15,394 bases of DNA, taken from positions 1-15,394 of the forward strand of contig JABYQS010000690.1 in the NCBI GenBank assembly GCA_022592435.1. The letters are read 5' to 3'. Source of the stretch: Cerioporus squamosus (taxonomy: Eukaryota; Basidiomycota; Agaricomycetes; Polyporales; Polyporaceae). The notes under the pieces were generated by a model. The model searched no databases, was not told the origin of the DNA, and was given only the letters and a program-made list of their open reading frames with translations. Below are positions 1 through 9,529 of this stretch, piece after piece; positions within the stretch are counted from its first letter, which is position 1, and every line of letters starts with the position of its first letter. The position numbers were made by a program, and so were the translations under genes.

Positions 1-1785
1 TCTCGCGCGAGATCGACGACGAGATTGCGGTCTCCCGCCGCGCGTACGAACGCAGGAAGAAGGCGATCAAGATACTCCTCCTCGGTGCGTCCCCCTCCTC
101 GAGTCTCTGCCCGCCCGCCGACGTCCCAGGCCAGGCCGAGTCCGGCAAGAGCACGACCCTCAAGAGTGCGTCCCGTCCCCTCTCTCCCGTGTCCTGCTCT
201 GCTCACGCCCCGCAGACTTCCAGCTCGCGTTCTCGCCCCAGCACTTCCACAAGGAGCGCGCCGCCTGGAAGACCATCATCCAGCTCAACCTCATCAGGTC
301 AGTCCTCGTGCATACACCCGCTTCGCGTCCCCACACCGCCCCGTCACGTCCTGGCTCTCCTGCACACGGGGTGTCGTCGCCCTCTGGCACTGGACTCTGC
401 GCGAGCGTCTCCCAGTCCACTCGTGCTCTCCCTGCCTGTAGCTCTTCACGACACACGCCCGCCGATCTGTGTCTGCCCATAGTCCTGCTACTTCCTCCAC
501 TCTCCCCTGCGTTCACCAGCAGCTAACCGTCCGTCTCCGTTTCAGAAACATCAAACGGCTGCTCGAGATCCTGCAGGAAGAATGGGAGTCGTCGCTGCAA
601 CGACGACGCCGTCCTCGATCGCAAAGGGCAAGGGCGTCGCTGGCCGCACGCCGTCGTCGCCCGGGGTGCGCTTCTCGACGTCCCCGCTGAACGACAACCA
701 CCGACGAATTCGCATGCGCCTCTCCGCGCTGCTCCCGATCGAGGCCGAGCTCATGCGCAAGCTGATGCCCGACGGCGGCGCGGCGGACCGCGACGTGTGT
801 GTCCGCGCGGGCAGCGGGTGGAAGGGCATCCTGACCGCGATCAACGCGAACACGAGCACGGTGCTCCCCGAGAAGCCGCCGGAAGCCGCCGCTCGTGCTC
901 GTGTCCCGCGATGAAGGGTGCGCAGTCCCGGCCGAGTACGGGCGACGCGCGGTCAAGGACAACCCGACGGCGGTGCTTGCTGCGTGCCGGGACGACATCG
1001 TCACGCTGTGGGAGGACGCGATCGTCCAGGGCGTGCTCAATAAGCAGAAGCACGCATACAGGATATGCCGGGTTGTGGGTGTCTCTTGTCTGCTCTGTCC
1101 GTTCTCGTTTGCTGACATGCACGTAGCTTTCTGAACGACGCGGGGCGATTGCTGTGATGAACTACGAGCCCACAGATGTGCGTCCACCGTCTATCCGCAC
1201 TGCGCCCTTTCTCACAGCAGGCTAGACGACATCGTACGCGCGCGCGTACGTAACGCTCGGCGTCGAGGAGCACCACTTCACCATGGAGGGCGGTACGTCC
1301 CAGGCCTTCCATACTCGAGAGCCCATCTCGATGCTCAGCGCCTCGCACAGGTGCGCTCTGGGAACGGAGTGGTACATCTACGACGTCGGCGGGAGCCGGA
1401 GCGTTGTACGTCCGCTCCCCTCTTGCTTTGCTGCGCCTGCCCGTGTGCCCGTGTCTGATGTCCTCGCTCCCGGCAGCGACAACAACTGGATCCCGTTCTT
1501 CGACGACGTGCAGGCGATCATCTTCCTCGCGCCGCTCGCGTTCAACCTCGTGCTCGAGGAGGACCCGAAGGTGAACCGCTCGAGGACTCGATCACGCTCT
1601 GGCGCCAGGTGTGCGAGAACGCGCTGCTCGCGAAGACGACGCTCATACTGTTCTTGAACAAGGTGCGTGTCTTGTCCGTGTTCGCAGATTGCACCTCGCT
1701 CGTGGCGGCGGCCTCTCCGCTGCTTGGTTGGCCCGGGATGTGTGCGCTCCGTGTCGCGGTCGGATCGTTGTGTCTCGCTCTGGTT
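1..1785 (+). pseudogene. 3'-truncated, frameshifted G-protein alpha subunit copy (left copy)
   Basis: This is a second copy of the G-alpha gene found intact-looking at 10807-14057. It enters from the left edge inside exon 1. Matching exons are 1-84, 130-165 (P-loop GQAESGKST), 216-297, 546-1074, 1127-1177, 1226-1292, 1351-1405 (DVGG) and 1477-1662 (ending LFLNK). It is broken in many places: a lost A near 600, a 10-bp tandem duplication at 881-890, an extra C near 907, a lost T near 951, a weakened donor at 1075, a premature stop in exon 5, an extra A in exon 6, a lost base in exon 7 and a lost G near 1578. Similarity to the right copy stops near 1785, inside the intron after the NKxD box, so the last five exons are absent. 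A truncated pseudogene is the best reading. Some single-base indels could be sequencing errors, but the 10-bp insertion and missing 3' end are not of that kind. Confidence 0.85.
1..1785 (+). repeat. Left arm of a direct segmental duplication
   Basis: This arm matches 10946-12742 nearly base for base in both exons and introns, with scattered 1-2 base indels and substitutions. The homology continues off the left edge, so the full length of the duplicated block is unknown. Because introns are shared, the copying was at DNA level and not through a spliced RNA. The right end of homology lies in an intron. Confidence 0.93.
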
Positions 1786-1793
1786 GCCATTCA

Positions 1794-1821
1794 CCAGGGC
1801 GTGCTCAAGAAGCAAAACGCG
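1794..1821 (+). other. Stray fragment of G-alpha exon 4
   Basis: These 28 nt match 11976-12003, the end of exon 4 of the right copy (peptide QGVLKKQNA), with one mismatch. They lie just after the point where the left copy stops matching. They match the right copy better than the left copy's own exon 4 (1026-1053). This suggests the truncation junction was formed by joining to another G-alpha-derived piece. The match is short but too long to dismiss as chance between these two loci. Confidence 0.6.
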
Positions 1822-2689
1822 TACATAGATGGCGGGAAGTGGTCGCGCGTGTACTCGCATGTGTAGACAGGAAATATATCTTGTTCTCGGCATTATCTGG
1901 TGTGCAGTTCGGTGGTGTGAGTGTGCGGTCGCGGCGAGCAGGTGCGAAGTTCAGCGTCCGGCGGGATCTGTGCCCGACGGCAGGTAGCCCTCGTGGCGAG
2001 CGCCGTCCGCAAGATCTCCCAGGACGATCGTCTGCCTCAGTCCCCTTCGTACACACCGTACACACTCCTTCATACGCACTCTCTTCGTACACACTCCTTC
2101 GTACACACTCTCTTCATACACGCTCCTTCATACACGCTCCTCCATACACTCCATGGTGTCTTCCCGGGGTTGAAGTGCCAAGTAGGGCTGCCTGGAGGAC
2201 TTTGAGGGGGCTCAAGAGGGTGCTCTCCACCTCCTGGATGCGCTCAGACGTCCGTGGTTTCCGTGACAGGGAGAAGAGGACGGCCGGGGTGGTTAAGTCG
2301 AAGGTGAGACAAAGTCGCGCAGAGGACAGAGAATGTGTTCGGAAGTCGAGCACAAGCCATGTATTGAGCATAAACTAGGAATAAAAAGACTACTACTACG
2401 ACATAGGCTACGTATACCGCCCCGTCTGCGCTCAGAACTCGCCGCGAGCCTCTTCCGCGCGTCGGAGAAGGTTCCGAGACGCGGGCGCCTATCCCGCACT
2501 TGGCGAGTCGCGCATCACCGCCGTCTCTGTCTCCTTCCACCACCACCGTCCTCGCCTCTGACTCGCGCTCTCTCGTCCTGGGCTTGTCAACTGGCTGGTC
2601 TGGCATCTACGCACCTCGGACTCAGCGTCTTGGCCTTCGGCGACTTGCCTCTGGATTCTGGGCACGCGGACGCGACACGCTGGCAGCGA
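1822..2689. other. Gene-poor stretch with a minisatellite
   Basis: No gene is recognised here. The stretch includes a minisatellite at 2043-2152 and a short coding-like patch near 1990-2040 (peptide VASAVRKISQDDRLPQ). An A-rich AATAAAAAG lies near 2380 and could be a polyadenylation signal for something ending there, or chance. From about 2480 the sequence becomes GC-rich and pyrimidine-rich and leads into the tandem-duplicated region. Confidence 0.5.
2043..2152. repeat. Minisatellite, 14-15 bp unit, about 7 imperfect copies
   Basis: Consecutive units follow the pattern CACACTCCTTCGTA / CACACTCTCTTCATA / CACGCTCCTTCATA. They alternate between 14 and 15 bp through a CC versus CTC difference, and G/A varies before TA. 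The array is pyrimidine-rich on the plus strand. The two unit-length variants suggest slippage or unequal exchange. No function can be read from it. Confidence 0.85.
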
Positions 2690-3403
2690 GGAGGATTGGA
2701 GGCCGCCCTGGAGAGCCCGGGAGCACCTTGCACGGCTGGGAGGCTCAGCTGGGAGTCGAATGAGCTGCGGAGGTACAGACGAAGGTAAGTGGCTGCTTTT
2801 GTGAGAGACTCGGAGTGCGTACCTATCCCCATCCCCTACGCGCACGCAAGAGCGCACCTTCCGGACGGCGGCGACACGTTCGCGTTGGCAGAAGCGCATT
2901 GCTGTCTCACTTGCCGGCGACGCGCTATCACGTCCGGGAGATGCGAGTCTCGCCGCTGTCTGCAGCCCGGGACTCTGCGGAACCTCCGCGGCTGGCGTCG
3001 ACAGTGGAGACAAGGTAAGCCACATAGCAAGGAGAACAGCAGAGAAGACGACGACGGATGAACTCACCTTGCGCATGCAGTCTGTCGACTGAAGTTACCC
3101 CGGGACGACGTCTGCCGCACGACACCATGCGGACGTCTTGACGACCTGGACGCGTACTTCGCGGCAACTGGAAGCCCACTGTTGCTGTGGCGGCCTTCGG
3201 CCGCCGCGATGTCGCGGCGCTGACACCAAGGTGAGTCCAAGTCAGATGTGCGTATGGAGCAGACCGCGGACGCGTGCTGACCTCTCGAAGCACAGATCCC
3301 GCCGCGCCATGGCATGTTGACACGTCTCCCGGCCTGCCGGGAGACACCTGTGTCTGCCCGGGAGCGCGCGCATAGGACTTGCGACGGTCCCAACCCGGCG
3401 TCA
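2690..3403 (+). repeat. Tandem duplication unit 1 (about 700 bp, intron-bearing)
   Basis: This unit aligns in order with unit 2 (3404-4145) at an offset of about 680-715 bp. Matching landmarks are donors at 2785 and 3489 (GTAAGTGGCTGCTTTTGTG), donors at 3015 and 3699, acceptors at 3080 and 3761 (CTTGCRCAYRCAGTCTGTC), donors at 3231 and 3945, and acceptors at 3295 and 4008. A GGCGGCC hairpin also lies in each unit. Divergence is considerable, with indels up to about 55 bp, so the duplication is not recent. Confidence 0.85.
3189..3205. repeat. Perfect 7-bp-stem palindrome, loop TTC
   Basis: GGCGGCC-TTC-GGCCGCC lies just upstream of the donor at 3231. It has an exact counterpart in unit 2 with the same stem and a different loop. 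As RNA or single-stranded DNA it would form a very stable GC hairpin. Confidence 0.8.
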
Positions 3404-4145
3404 GAGCTCTGGAAGTCGGAAAAGAGGCCGGGAGCGCCTGGTACAGCTGGGAGGCTCCAGAGGCCGAACATGAGCTGAGAGAACAAAGGTAAGTGGCTGC
3501 TTTTGTGTGAGGCTCGGAGTACGTGCCTATTCCCCACCCCCCACGCGCACTGCCCAAGAGCGCATCTCGTCGCACGGCTGCTGCACGTTCGCTTTGCACC
3601 AGCATCTCGCCGCCGTCTGCAGCCCGGGAGTCGCGTCGCGAGGATGCAAGACTTCGGCGGCTGGCGTCGGCGACGGAAACGGAGACTGCGAAAACAAGGT
3701 GAGTTGTCTGGAAGGTGGAGAACAGCAGAGAAGACAACGATTGAACTGACCTTGCACACAGTCTGTCAACTGCAGTCAAGAGTCCGCTGGAAGACCACCG
3801 AGAAGACGTCTGCTGTGGTCTCAACTCCACGCAGACGTCTTTGGCGACTGGGACATCGTACGTCGCGCCGCCGGTACTGTCAGGAAGCCCGCTGTGGTTG
3901 CGGGCGGCCTGAGGCCGCCGCGATGGAGCGGCGCCGACATGAAGGTGAGTCGGAGTCTAGGTGCGTATGGAGGAGAAGCTAGCGGACGCGGGTTAACCTC
4001 TGGAAGAGATCCCGCCGCGCCAAGGCGCGGTGACACGTCTCCCAGCAGGCCGGAAGACACCCATGTCTGCTCGGGAGCGCGCGCATGGAGGATGCCGTCG
4101 CGTGTCGTTCGCGACGGCGACAGAGGTCTAGAAGCCGGAAAACAG
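3404..4145 (+). repeat. Tandem duplication unit 2
   Basis: This is the second copy of the unit at 2690-3403, in the same orientation and directly adjacent. It keeps every intron-like block of unit 1. The third-block acceptor is weaker (GGAAGAG in place of AGCACAG). Its right end (CCGGAAAACAG) aligns to the end of unit 1 (TCGGAAAAGAG) and is followed at once by a further intron-like block at 4146. Confidence 0.85.
3903..3919. repeat. Perfect 7-bp-stem palindrome, loop TGA
   Basis: GGCGGCC-TGA-GGCCGCC occupies the position equivalent to 3189-3205 in the second tandem unit. The stem is unchanged while the loop differs at two of three bases. Confidence 0.8.
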
Positions 4146-5204
4146 GTGAGCCAAGGTGTGTATGGGCGAACAGAGGACCCGTACCGAGTGTTGCTGACTT
4201 TCTGACGCATGATGGCCGTCCAGGGCATGCATGACGTGGTGCGGCGAGTACACGTCGACACAGAGTGCCCGGCAGGCCTCGCAACTGCCCGGGAGCGCTG
4301 GAATTAGCGGAGCGAAGACCTCCGGGCGACGAGCAAGACCTCGGCGCAGTCCGGGAGACGTCGAACGAGACCGCCCGGTGGTCAGCGACAGCGGCGGGGG
4401 CGGACCCCGGGAGAGGGCGCGGACCCGTAGACGCAAGCCCGGGAGCACCTTCAGCGTGATGCGACGCCGCCCAAGGCCTGGAAACCGAGGTGAGTTCGAG
4501 TGCCAGGTGCGTGGGGAGACGCGAAGATTTCTTACGCATATGTGGGCGACGTTGCTGCAGAACCCGGGCGACGCTCAAGCTCATGGCGCAGGCCAGGAGT
4601 TCGCCAATGCGGACGTGCCGTGTGCATATGCGTCCGGGCGCAGCGGGAGGCAAGTGACCGCGAAGGGCGAGGAGCCCGGGAGATGCGTTGACTTCGCTAG
4701 AGCATGCCTGGGAGCATCAAGTACCGGCGACCCCGAGGCAACTCTGCGCCAAGTCTGAGAAAGACCAGTGAGTTCAAGCTTTGCAGGTGCACGAAGCAGA
4801 GAATTCGACTTACGAGCGTCCGCAGACTCGTCTCGTAGACGTTCGCTACTGCTTGGCGGCCGTCCATCGCCCCGGAAGTCCTGTCGGTGATACAGGTAAG
4901 CACGAGTACTTGCAGACAAGGTGAGCTTGCACTTACCTAACACGTCGCTGACCGCCTCAGCTCGAGGTCAGGGTTGTGGTCTGAAGACCCCGCGCGTGAC
5001 GGACACAATCACCGTGTTCAACTCAACACGCAGTGCCCTCTGTTGAAGGCAAAGCGGAGCTCGCGGTAGTCCGTCGCGTCCTGCGACGTGTCTGCCGGCT
5101 TTGAAGTCGAGAAGACTGTGAGTCAGTACGGTCGCCGCGTCGATGCTATCGTATAGGTCGCGCGATTGACGAGGGGCGAAGGAGGCAGAACATGTAGCGA
5201 GAAA

Positions 5205-5306
5205 ATGGCCACGTTCAACACGGGATGGGACACCGTGGACTCCTACAAGACGGTGTGGATGGGGCATGCGCTGGCCGGGATGCGAGCGGAGATGGGAAGG
5301 AATGAG
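5205..5306 (+). CDS. Candidate short coding exon, unknown protein
   Basis: An ATG in the context GAAAATGGCC opens 34 codons (peptide beginning MATFNTGWDTVDSYKTV) that end at a plausible donor, GAG|GTAAGAG, at 5307. Third positions are mostly G or C, as in the clear exons of this window, and the composition (W, Y, M, D) looks more like protein than the surrounding Arg/Ser-rich frames. A continuation could start after CTCTGCAG at about 5395, but the next exon is short and unclear. No family is recognised. It may be the first exon of a gene whose remainder is decayed, or part of the repeated transcript region to its left. Confidence 0.25.
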
Positions 5307-6369
5307 GTAAGAGCCGGCCGACATGAAGGGTGTTGTCGCCGCCGCTCGTGAGCGTCGTGTCGCTGCGATGTGACACGTCAACAACGGCTCTGCAGTGGGA
5401 CGGCTCGGTAGGTACGTACCTCAGGACTCTCCGTGTGTGCAGGGCTTCCCGGCTGAGCACGTCGCAAAAAGCGGCTGCTGATGTCTTCGGAATCGACGTC
5501 GCGAGCTGCGACCGATGGAGGTATGTTGAGAAGACAGGAAACGACGACAGGTGATGAGATGTACATACCTGCGCCGTAATGCAACCACATTGAACCAGTC
5601 GTGTGCGAGATCTTGTGTGTCGTGCGAAGAGGGAGCGTGGGCGTGAAGAACACCGGTCGAGTGACAAGGCTCAGAGATGGGAGTATGTGTCGCGCAGACA
5701 GCGGGGGGGAAGGGAGGACAGTGGGGGTGGAGGTGGGGAGAGGGAGACATGCGGTCGCGAAAGGAGGACGACCCTCCCGTCCCAGATTCCGATCGCGCGT
5801 CTCGTCGATGTGAAGGGAGGCGGGCAATGTCTACAGTGGTTAGCGAGCTTGCCACCACCTGCTCGGCGCCCTCGTTTCTCCGTCGGCACAATCCGATACC
5901 TTTCGACTCGAGAGTTGTGTGCGCCGAGCTGTGAAGTTTCTAGTTGTTCAGACATGGCTCAGCTGGAAATTGGAGAGTTGTGTTAGTTCCCGGAGCCGTA
6001 CCACGAGGGTTCGGTATACTGACATAGTTGCAGTGTCTGAAGCAGCTTGCCAAGTGACAACGTCATGCGTCCGTCGCCGTCGGAAATATGAGCGGCGGTA
6101 CAAACCTCTCGCGTACCATGCTCCCGCCATAATTTTCGCGTTTCAAATGAGAACTTGAAGATCGTCCGCTTGTCGGTCTTCTCTTCCAGCATTCCACTGC
6201 GCCCTCCCGGGAGTGGCATCCAGATCTGTTCTGCAACCCGAGCTCATTGTTCCCGAACTGAAGAGAGGTTTCTGCACGTCCAGCACTCGCAAATTCAGCA
6301 CGCCGAGTACGCTCGATCCCGATTCCCTGCCATCGCAGAACGAAGCAGGATGCATGCTACGGACATCTT

Positions 6370-6560
6370 CATGCATACCCGGCATACAGAGACATGGCTC
6401 CCGGTCTCCCGATCCCAAGTCCAGTATCATTCTTATTCCCTTGTCCCTGGCGCTGCGTCGGATCGCCCGAGCATAGCTTACGCTTCCCGCCATACTTACA
6501 CGAAGATGTTTTACCCAGTCTTCTGGGCTCCTGGCGGCAAGACTGAAGCTTTCCGGTGCC
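6370..6560. repeat. Diverged direct repeat, copy A
   Basis: The core CGGATCGCCCGAGCA at 6459-6473 is identical to 7374-7388. Flanking similarity includes an upstream ACATGG/GAGACATAACC context and a downstream CTGGGCTCC / CTGGGTCCC followed by CGGCAAGAC. The repeat is old and its edges are uncertain. Confidence 0.35.
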
Positions 6561-7299
6561 GTGGCGGGTGTCCGCACGCAGGACAAGGGCATTCACCCTG
6601 CTTCCATGGAGCATACTCACGTCGCTTTGAAGCTCCTTCCCACCCAAGATGTTAAGCTACGATGCACTCAGTATGGCGCTGAGCATTGAGCAAGTGTGCA
6701 CGAGCAAAGGAACTACCTCGAGCTTCGAGGCGGCATGCGCATACACCGCTCCCGGGCCTGAATGTGAATTGTTCCTCGAAGAGCCAAGATTTCCCAAGCC
6801 TCGGAGTCTAGGCTTGTGAAGTATGTCCATCATGTCATGCCGCGTTGCTATCTGTCGGGTGCTTGTAACGGCTCTCCAAAAGTTCGGACTCAGTGCTAAG
6901 CAGACTAGGACCGAAGTCATGGTATCCTCGCTGTCGCTGTCTGCACCTCAGGCCGGGCATACATCTACTGAATGAAAGTGCCTCTCGAGATTAAGGGTCG
7001 ACAAGATCCAATGACACGGACTCGGACTCGGACTTGGAGTTGAGCATCTCCGGGTACACCGATTCATCTCGCAAAAAACTACGCTTGTGCTGCGATGCGA
7101 CATGGACGGAGGGCCAGTGCACCGTCTTCTGCCAAGCGAAATTGCACACAGGCTCGATACGATGTGGACGGAGCAAGAAGCCTGCTCGTCGACTGACCTG
7201 TCCACACAACCTACTCCTTCCCATTTCTAGCACGACTGGTAGCTGGTAGGGTATACGAGCATCGAGTACATACCTGCGGCTCCTGGACTTGGAGGGAAA

Positions 7300-7460
7300 C
7301 CTCGACGCGTACATGGGAGACATAACCCCACGCTCGCAGCTTTGTTTCTTCCCGTGCTTGGCACGCTGTCGCTCGGATCGCCCGAGCAGACATCGCTCGT
7401 TTACGCGGAGCTGTCTCAGCCACCTCCCTGGGTCCCGAACGGCAAGACGCGGCCAAGACA
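7300..7460. repeat. Diverged direct repeat, copy B
   Basis: This is the partner of 6370-6560, about 915 bp to the right and in the same orientation. It shares CGGATCGCCCGAGCA and a downstream CCCTGGGTCCC...CGGCAAGAC order. The edges cannot be set by eye. Confidence 0.35.
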
Positions 7461-7954
7461 TATACAGCAGGTCTCACGGGTAAATGAAAATTAGATGTAT
7501 CCTCGAGACATGACGGCAGCATGACACAGCACTACTGCAACCCTCCAGGCGCAACTTGAAGCTGCCAGCTATAAGCACTGGCAGCAGACATGCACGCAGA
7601 ACGACGCTCGCCAAGTCTCCGGCCCTCTGAGCTCTGCACAAACAGACGATGGTACTCAGAATGCTGAGCACAGCCGTACGAAGCAATCATGACGCATAGT
7701 AAACGGAACTCCCGCATAGCCGCGTAAGACGTGCGCGTAGACGAGACCCAAGCCTGTGGATACGACGCGTACCACGGCGCATCTCCTCTGTTTTCCCGAG
7801 CTCTCACCCCAATCCCCAGCGACGCCAAGACACGGTCAGCGGGCGGCGGCCCCGCTGCCCGCTTCCTACACATTATGTGAATGCGGATGACTGAGCCATG
7901 CGCCGAGAGCCGAGGGCGCGCGTGAGCTTCGGACTTGGCGGTGTGGAGGAGCGG

Positions 7955-7962
7955 TATATATA
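7955..7962 (+). promoter_or_regulatory. TATA box for the small secreted-peptide candidate
   Basis: TATATATA lies about 50-60 bp upstream of a pyrimidine-rich leader and the hydrophobic reading frame that starts near 8014. The spacing fits a fungal TATA promoter with transcription starting near 7985-7995. It is the best TATA element I see in the window. Confidence 0.5.
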
Positions 7963-8013
7963 CTAGGTCGGCGGGCTTGGTGTTCTGTACTCACCTTGTC
8001 GTCTGCTCCCGCC

Positions 8014-8319
8014 ATCCGGTCCGTGCAGTCGTCTCCGCTCCCTCTCTCTGCCTTCGCCTGTGGCACCCTCTACTGTGCAGCTGCCATCCTCGCCGTCGTC
8101 GCCATCGCTGCCCACGCGGACTTCACGCCAGGCTCGGAGCGTGCATGCAAGAATGGGGATGGCGGGTTCTTCAGGACGGTATGTCTTGTGTCCCATCTTG
8201 GCATGTGTTCCCCAGTACTCACTTGATGCACAGTACAGCCCGTCCCCTGCGCATTCGGGATTGGTATGGGTGAGTCGAGCTTTGTTTTGAGGACCGCACA
8301 CGTGGTGCTCCCAGGCTAG
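8014..8319 (+). pseudogene. Candidate small secreted peptide gene lacking an ATG
   Basis: Exon 1 (to 8178) encodes a hydrophobic run (AAAILAVVAIAAHA) with a plausible signal-peptidase site, followed by DFTPGSERACKNGDGGFFRT. A donor GTATGT at 8179 and an acceptor TACAG at 8238 join it in phase to PVPCAFGIGM (8239-8269). A second intron, 8270-8314, leads to an immediate stop at about 8319. The mature peptide would be about 32 residues with two Cys. No ATG exists between the TATA box and the hydrophobic run. The in-frame triplet in the best leader context (CCGCCATCC, 8014) is ATC. It may be a decayed gene, a non-ATG start, or a sequence error. No family is recognised. Confidence 0.35.
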
Positions 8320-8971
8320 ATTGAGCGCACGGTCGAGTCTCCGGCTGTCCGCGGCTGTTCAGCACTTGTCAGGGTCGATCATCCGTTGCCCGGGTGCCGG
8401 CGGGCGTCGTCTAGCAGTCGTGTCTGAGTTTGCCTGTGCGGGTTGCTGGGCACTGTCGCAAGAAGCCCGATGCGTGCGGGCATCGTTGAGGGGAGATTCA
8501 TAGTAACTGTGGACCTCGTTGTGTGTATTAGCATACGAGCACCGTCTGTAATGTGTCAGGAGAGCATGGAACTGAAAGACGACATGGTTGCAGTCGTTGC
8601 GGGGTGCCGTACTGCGGAGCGAGCAGAGCAGGCAGAGAACAAGAGTTGCACCAGACTGAGCGACGAAGACATTTCCACTCAGCGACCGGTGCCGGGAAGC
8701 ACTCCCGTAGTCGATGAACACCGCGAAACTGCATCTGCATAGCATCCCGATAAGCACAAAGCTCAGACGACCGCGCGTTCAAGCTCCGTTCTGTCAGTGC
8801 GTTGACCACTTCAACGTCGGCTCGTCTGAACATGAGTTGGCTGAAGAGCCAGATGATGGTCAGCCACACTGCTGCACGGGGGCCTGACGCGGGCAAGTAA
8901 GCACTTATCCGAGGACGAACTCCAATCGGAAGACATGGCGGCACGGTACTTATCGCCCCTCCATCTGCGAC
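8320..8971. other. Unassigned stretch left of the transposon
   Basis: No gene is recognised. A minus-strand ORF spanning roughly 8528-9022 has a short hydrophobic patch but runs into the transposon's inverted repeat, so most of it is probably incidental. The last bases, TGCGAC at 8966-8971, are a likely target-site duplication. Confidence 0.4.
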
Positions 8972-9092
8972 GTGGTCTCGTACCCAGACGTGCGAGTGAG
9001 AAGTCGCACCCCACCACCGCACTTACTCGGACGTCTGGGGCATTTCCCCCCTACCCTCCTACCTTCCCGTTTTTGGGAATGATCACGGTCAC
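8972..9092 (+). repeat. Left terminal inverted repeat
   Basis: It pairs with 9530-9650. Inside it, CCCAGACGTGCGAGT (from 8983) and ACTCGGACGTCTGGG (ending 9039) are themselves near-perfect inverted copies, so each terminal repeat can fold on itself. Confidence 0.9.
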
Positions 9093-9529
9093 ACCTCTGA
9101 TTGACGCTCGCTTACATGCCTGTTATGGTGAACGGTGATCTTGGTGAGCGGTCCTCTTTGACCCATCCATTGCACTCAATAAACCGTCAAGAGCACCTCT
9201 GTTCATTCTAAACGTCAGGAATGTGAGCGTTCTGTGTCAGGTATGAGAATATAATCGCAAAATACCCTGACAAGGGCTTCCCCGAGCTTCCTATGTGATC
9301 AGGAAGTCCTGTACGCACATATTCCGCATGTGTGCGCCTCTCTTGGGCTCCCCATGTTTAGAGAGTGGGCTAGCACCTTTTCTGTGTATTGCTTTGAGGC
9401 TCTGGCTGCACAGATAGGTAGTAACTCTGTGCAATATAAAGGCAAGCTATGGACAGACGTCGCATCTACGAGCGCTTGCAAACGAGATAATCAAGAGATG
9501 AGACGCAAAAGGCTAATCTCATCAACTCC

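Larger units (their letters stand above)
2690..5560 (+). other. Putative multi-intron transcript with repeated exons, function unknown
   Basis: Plus-strand intron-like blocks with good donor, branch and acceptor signals occur in series. They are 2785-2891, 3015-3080, 3231-3295, 3489-3602, 3699-3761, 3945-4008, 4146-4223, 4490-4560, 4768-4825 and 4921-4960 (or 4896-4960). Further possible donors lie at 5307 and 5520. Several share an internal start resembling GTGAGTYCAAGT..GGTGCGTATGGAG. The blocks between them carry a recurring GCCCGGGAGCGC motif at about 2715, 3356, 3428, 4287, 4436 and 4672. No frame stays open through the whole series, and I recognise no protein family. It could be a spliced non-coding RNA, a decayed gene with amplified exons, or an intron-rich repeat family. 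The strand call rests on the splice signals alone. Confidence 0.45.
5561..7940. other. Unassigned stretch, no confident gene
   Basis: No recognisable protein or RNA gene was found. The region has a purine-rich run at about 5695-5755, a (GGACTC)3 run at about 7015-7032, and a weak diverged direct repeat (6370-6560 versus 7300-7460). GC content falls noticeably from about 5900 to 7900. Several ORFs of 60-160 codons exist on both strands, but none has convincing composition or a known motif. It may be relic transposon or intergenic DNA. Confidence 0.4.

Noticed and set aside
2489..3830. Long minus-strand open frames (195, 231 and 300 codons), two of them starting with similar signal-peptide-like sequences (M[RC]KVSS..VFSAVL)
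   Set aside because: They are similar because the underlying DNA is tandemly duplicated. Composition is Arg/Ser-rich, and the strong splice signals in the region are all on the plus strand. GC-rich DNA gives long chance frames. They cannot be fully excluded.
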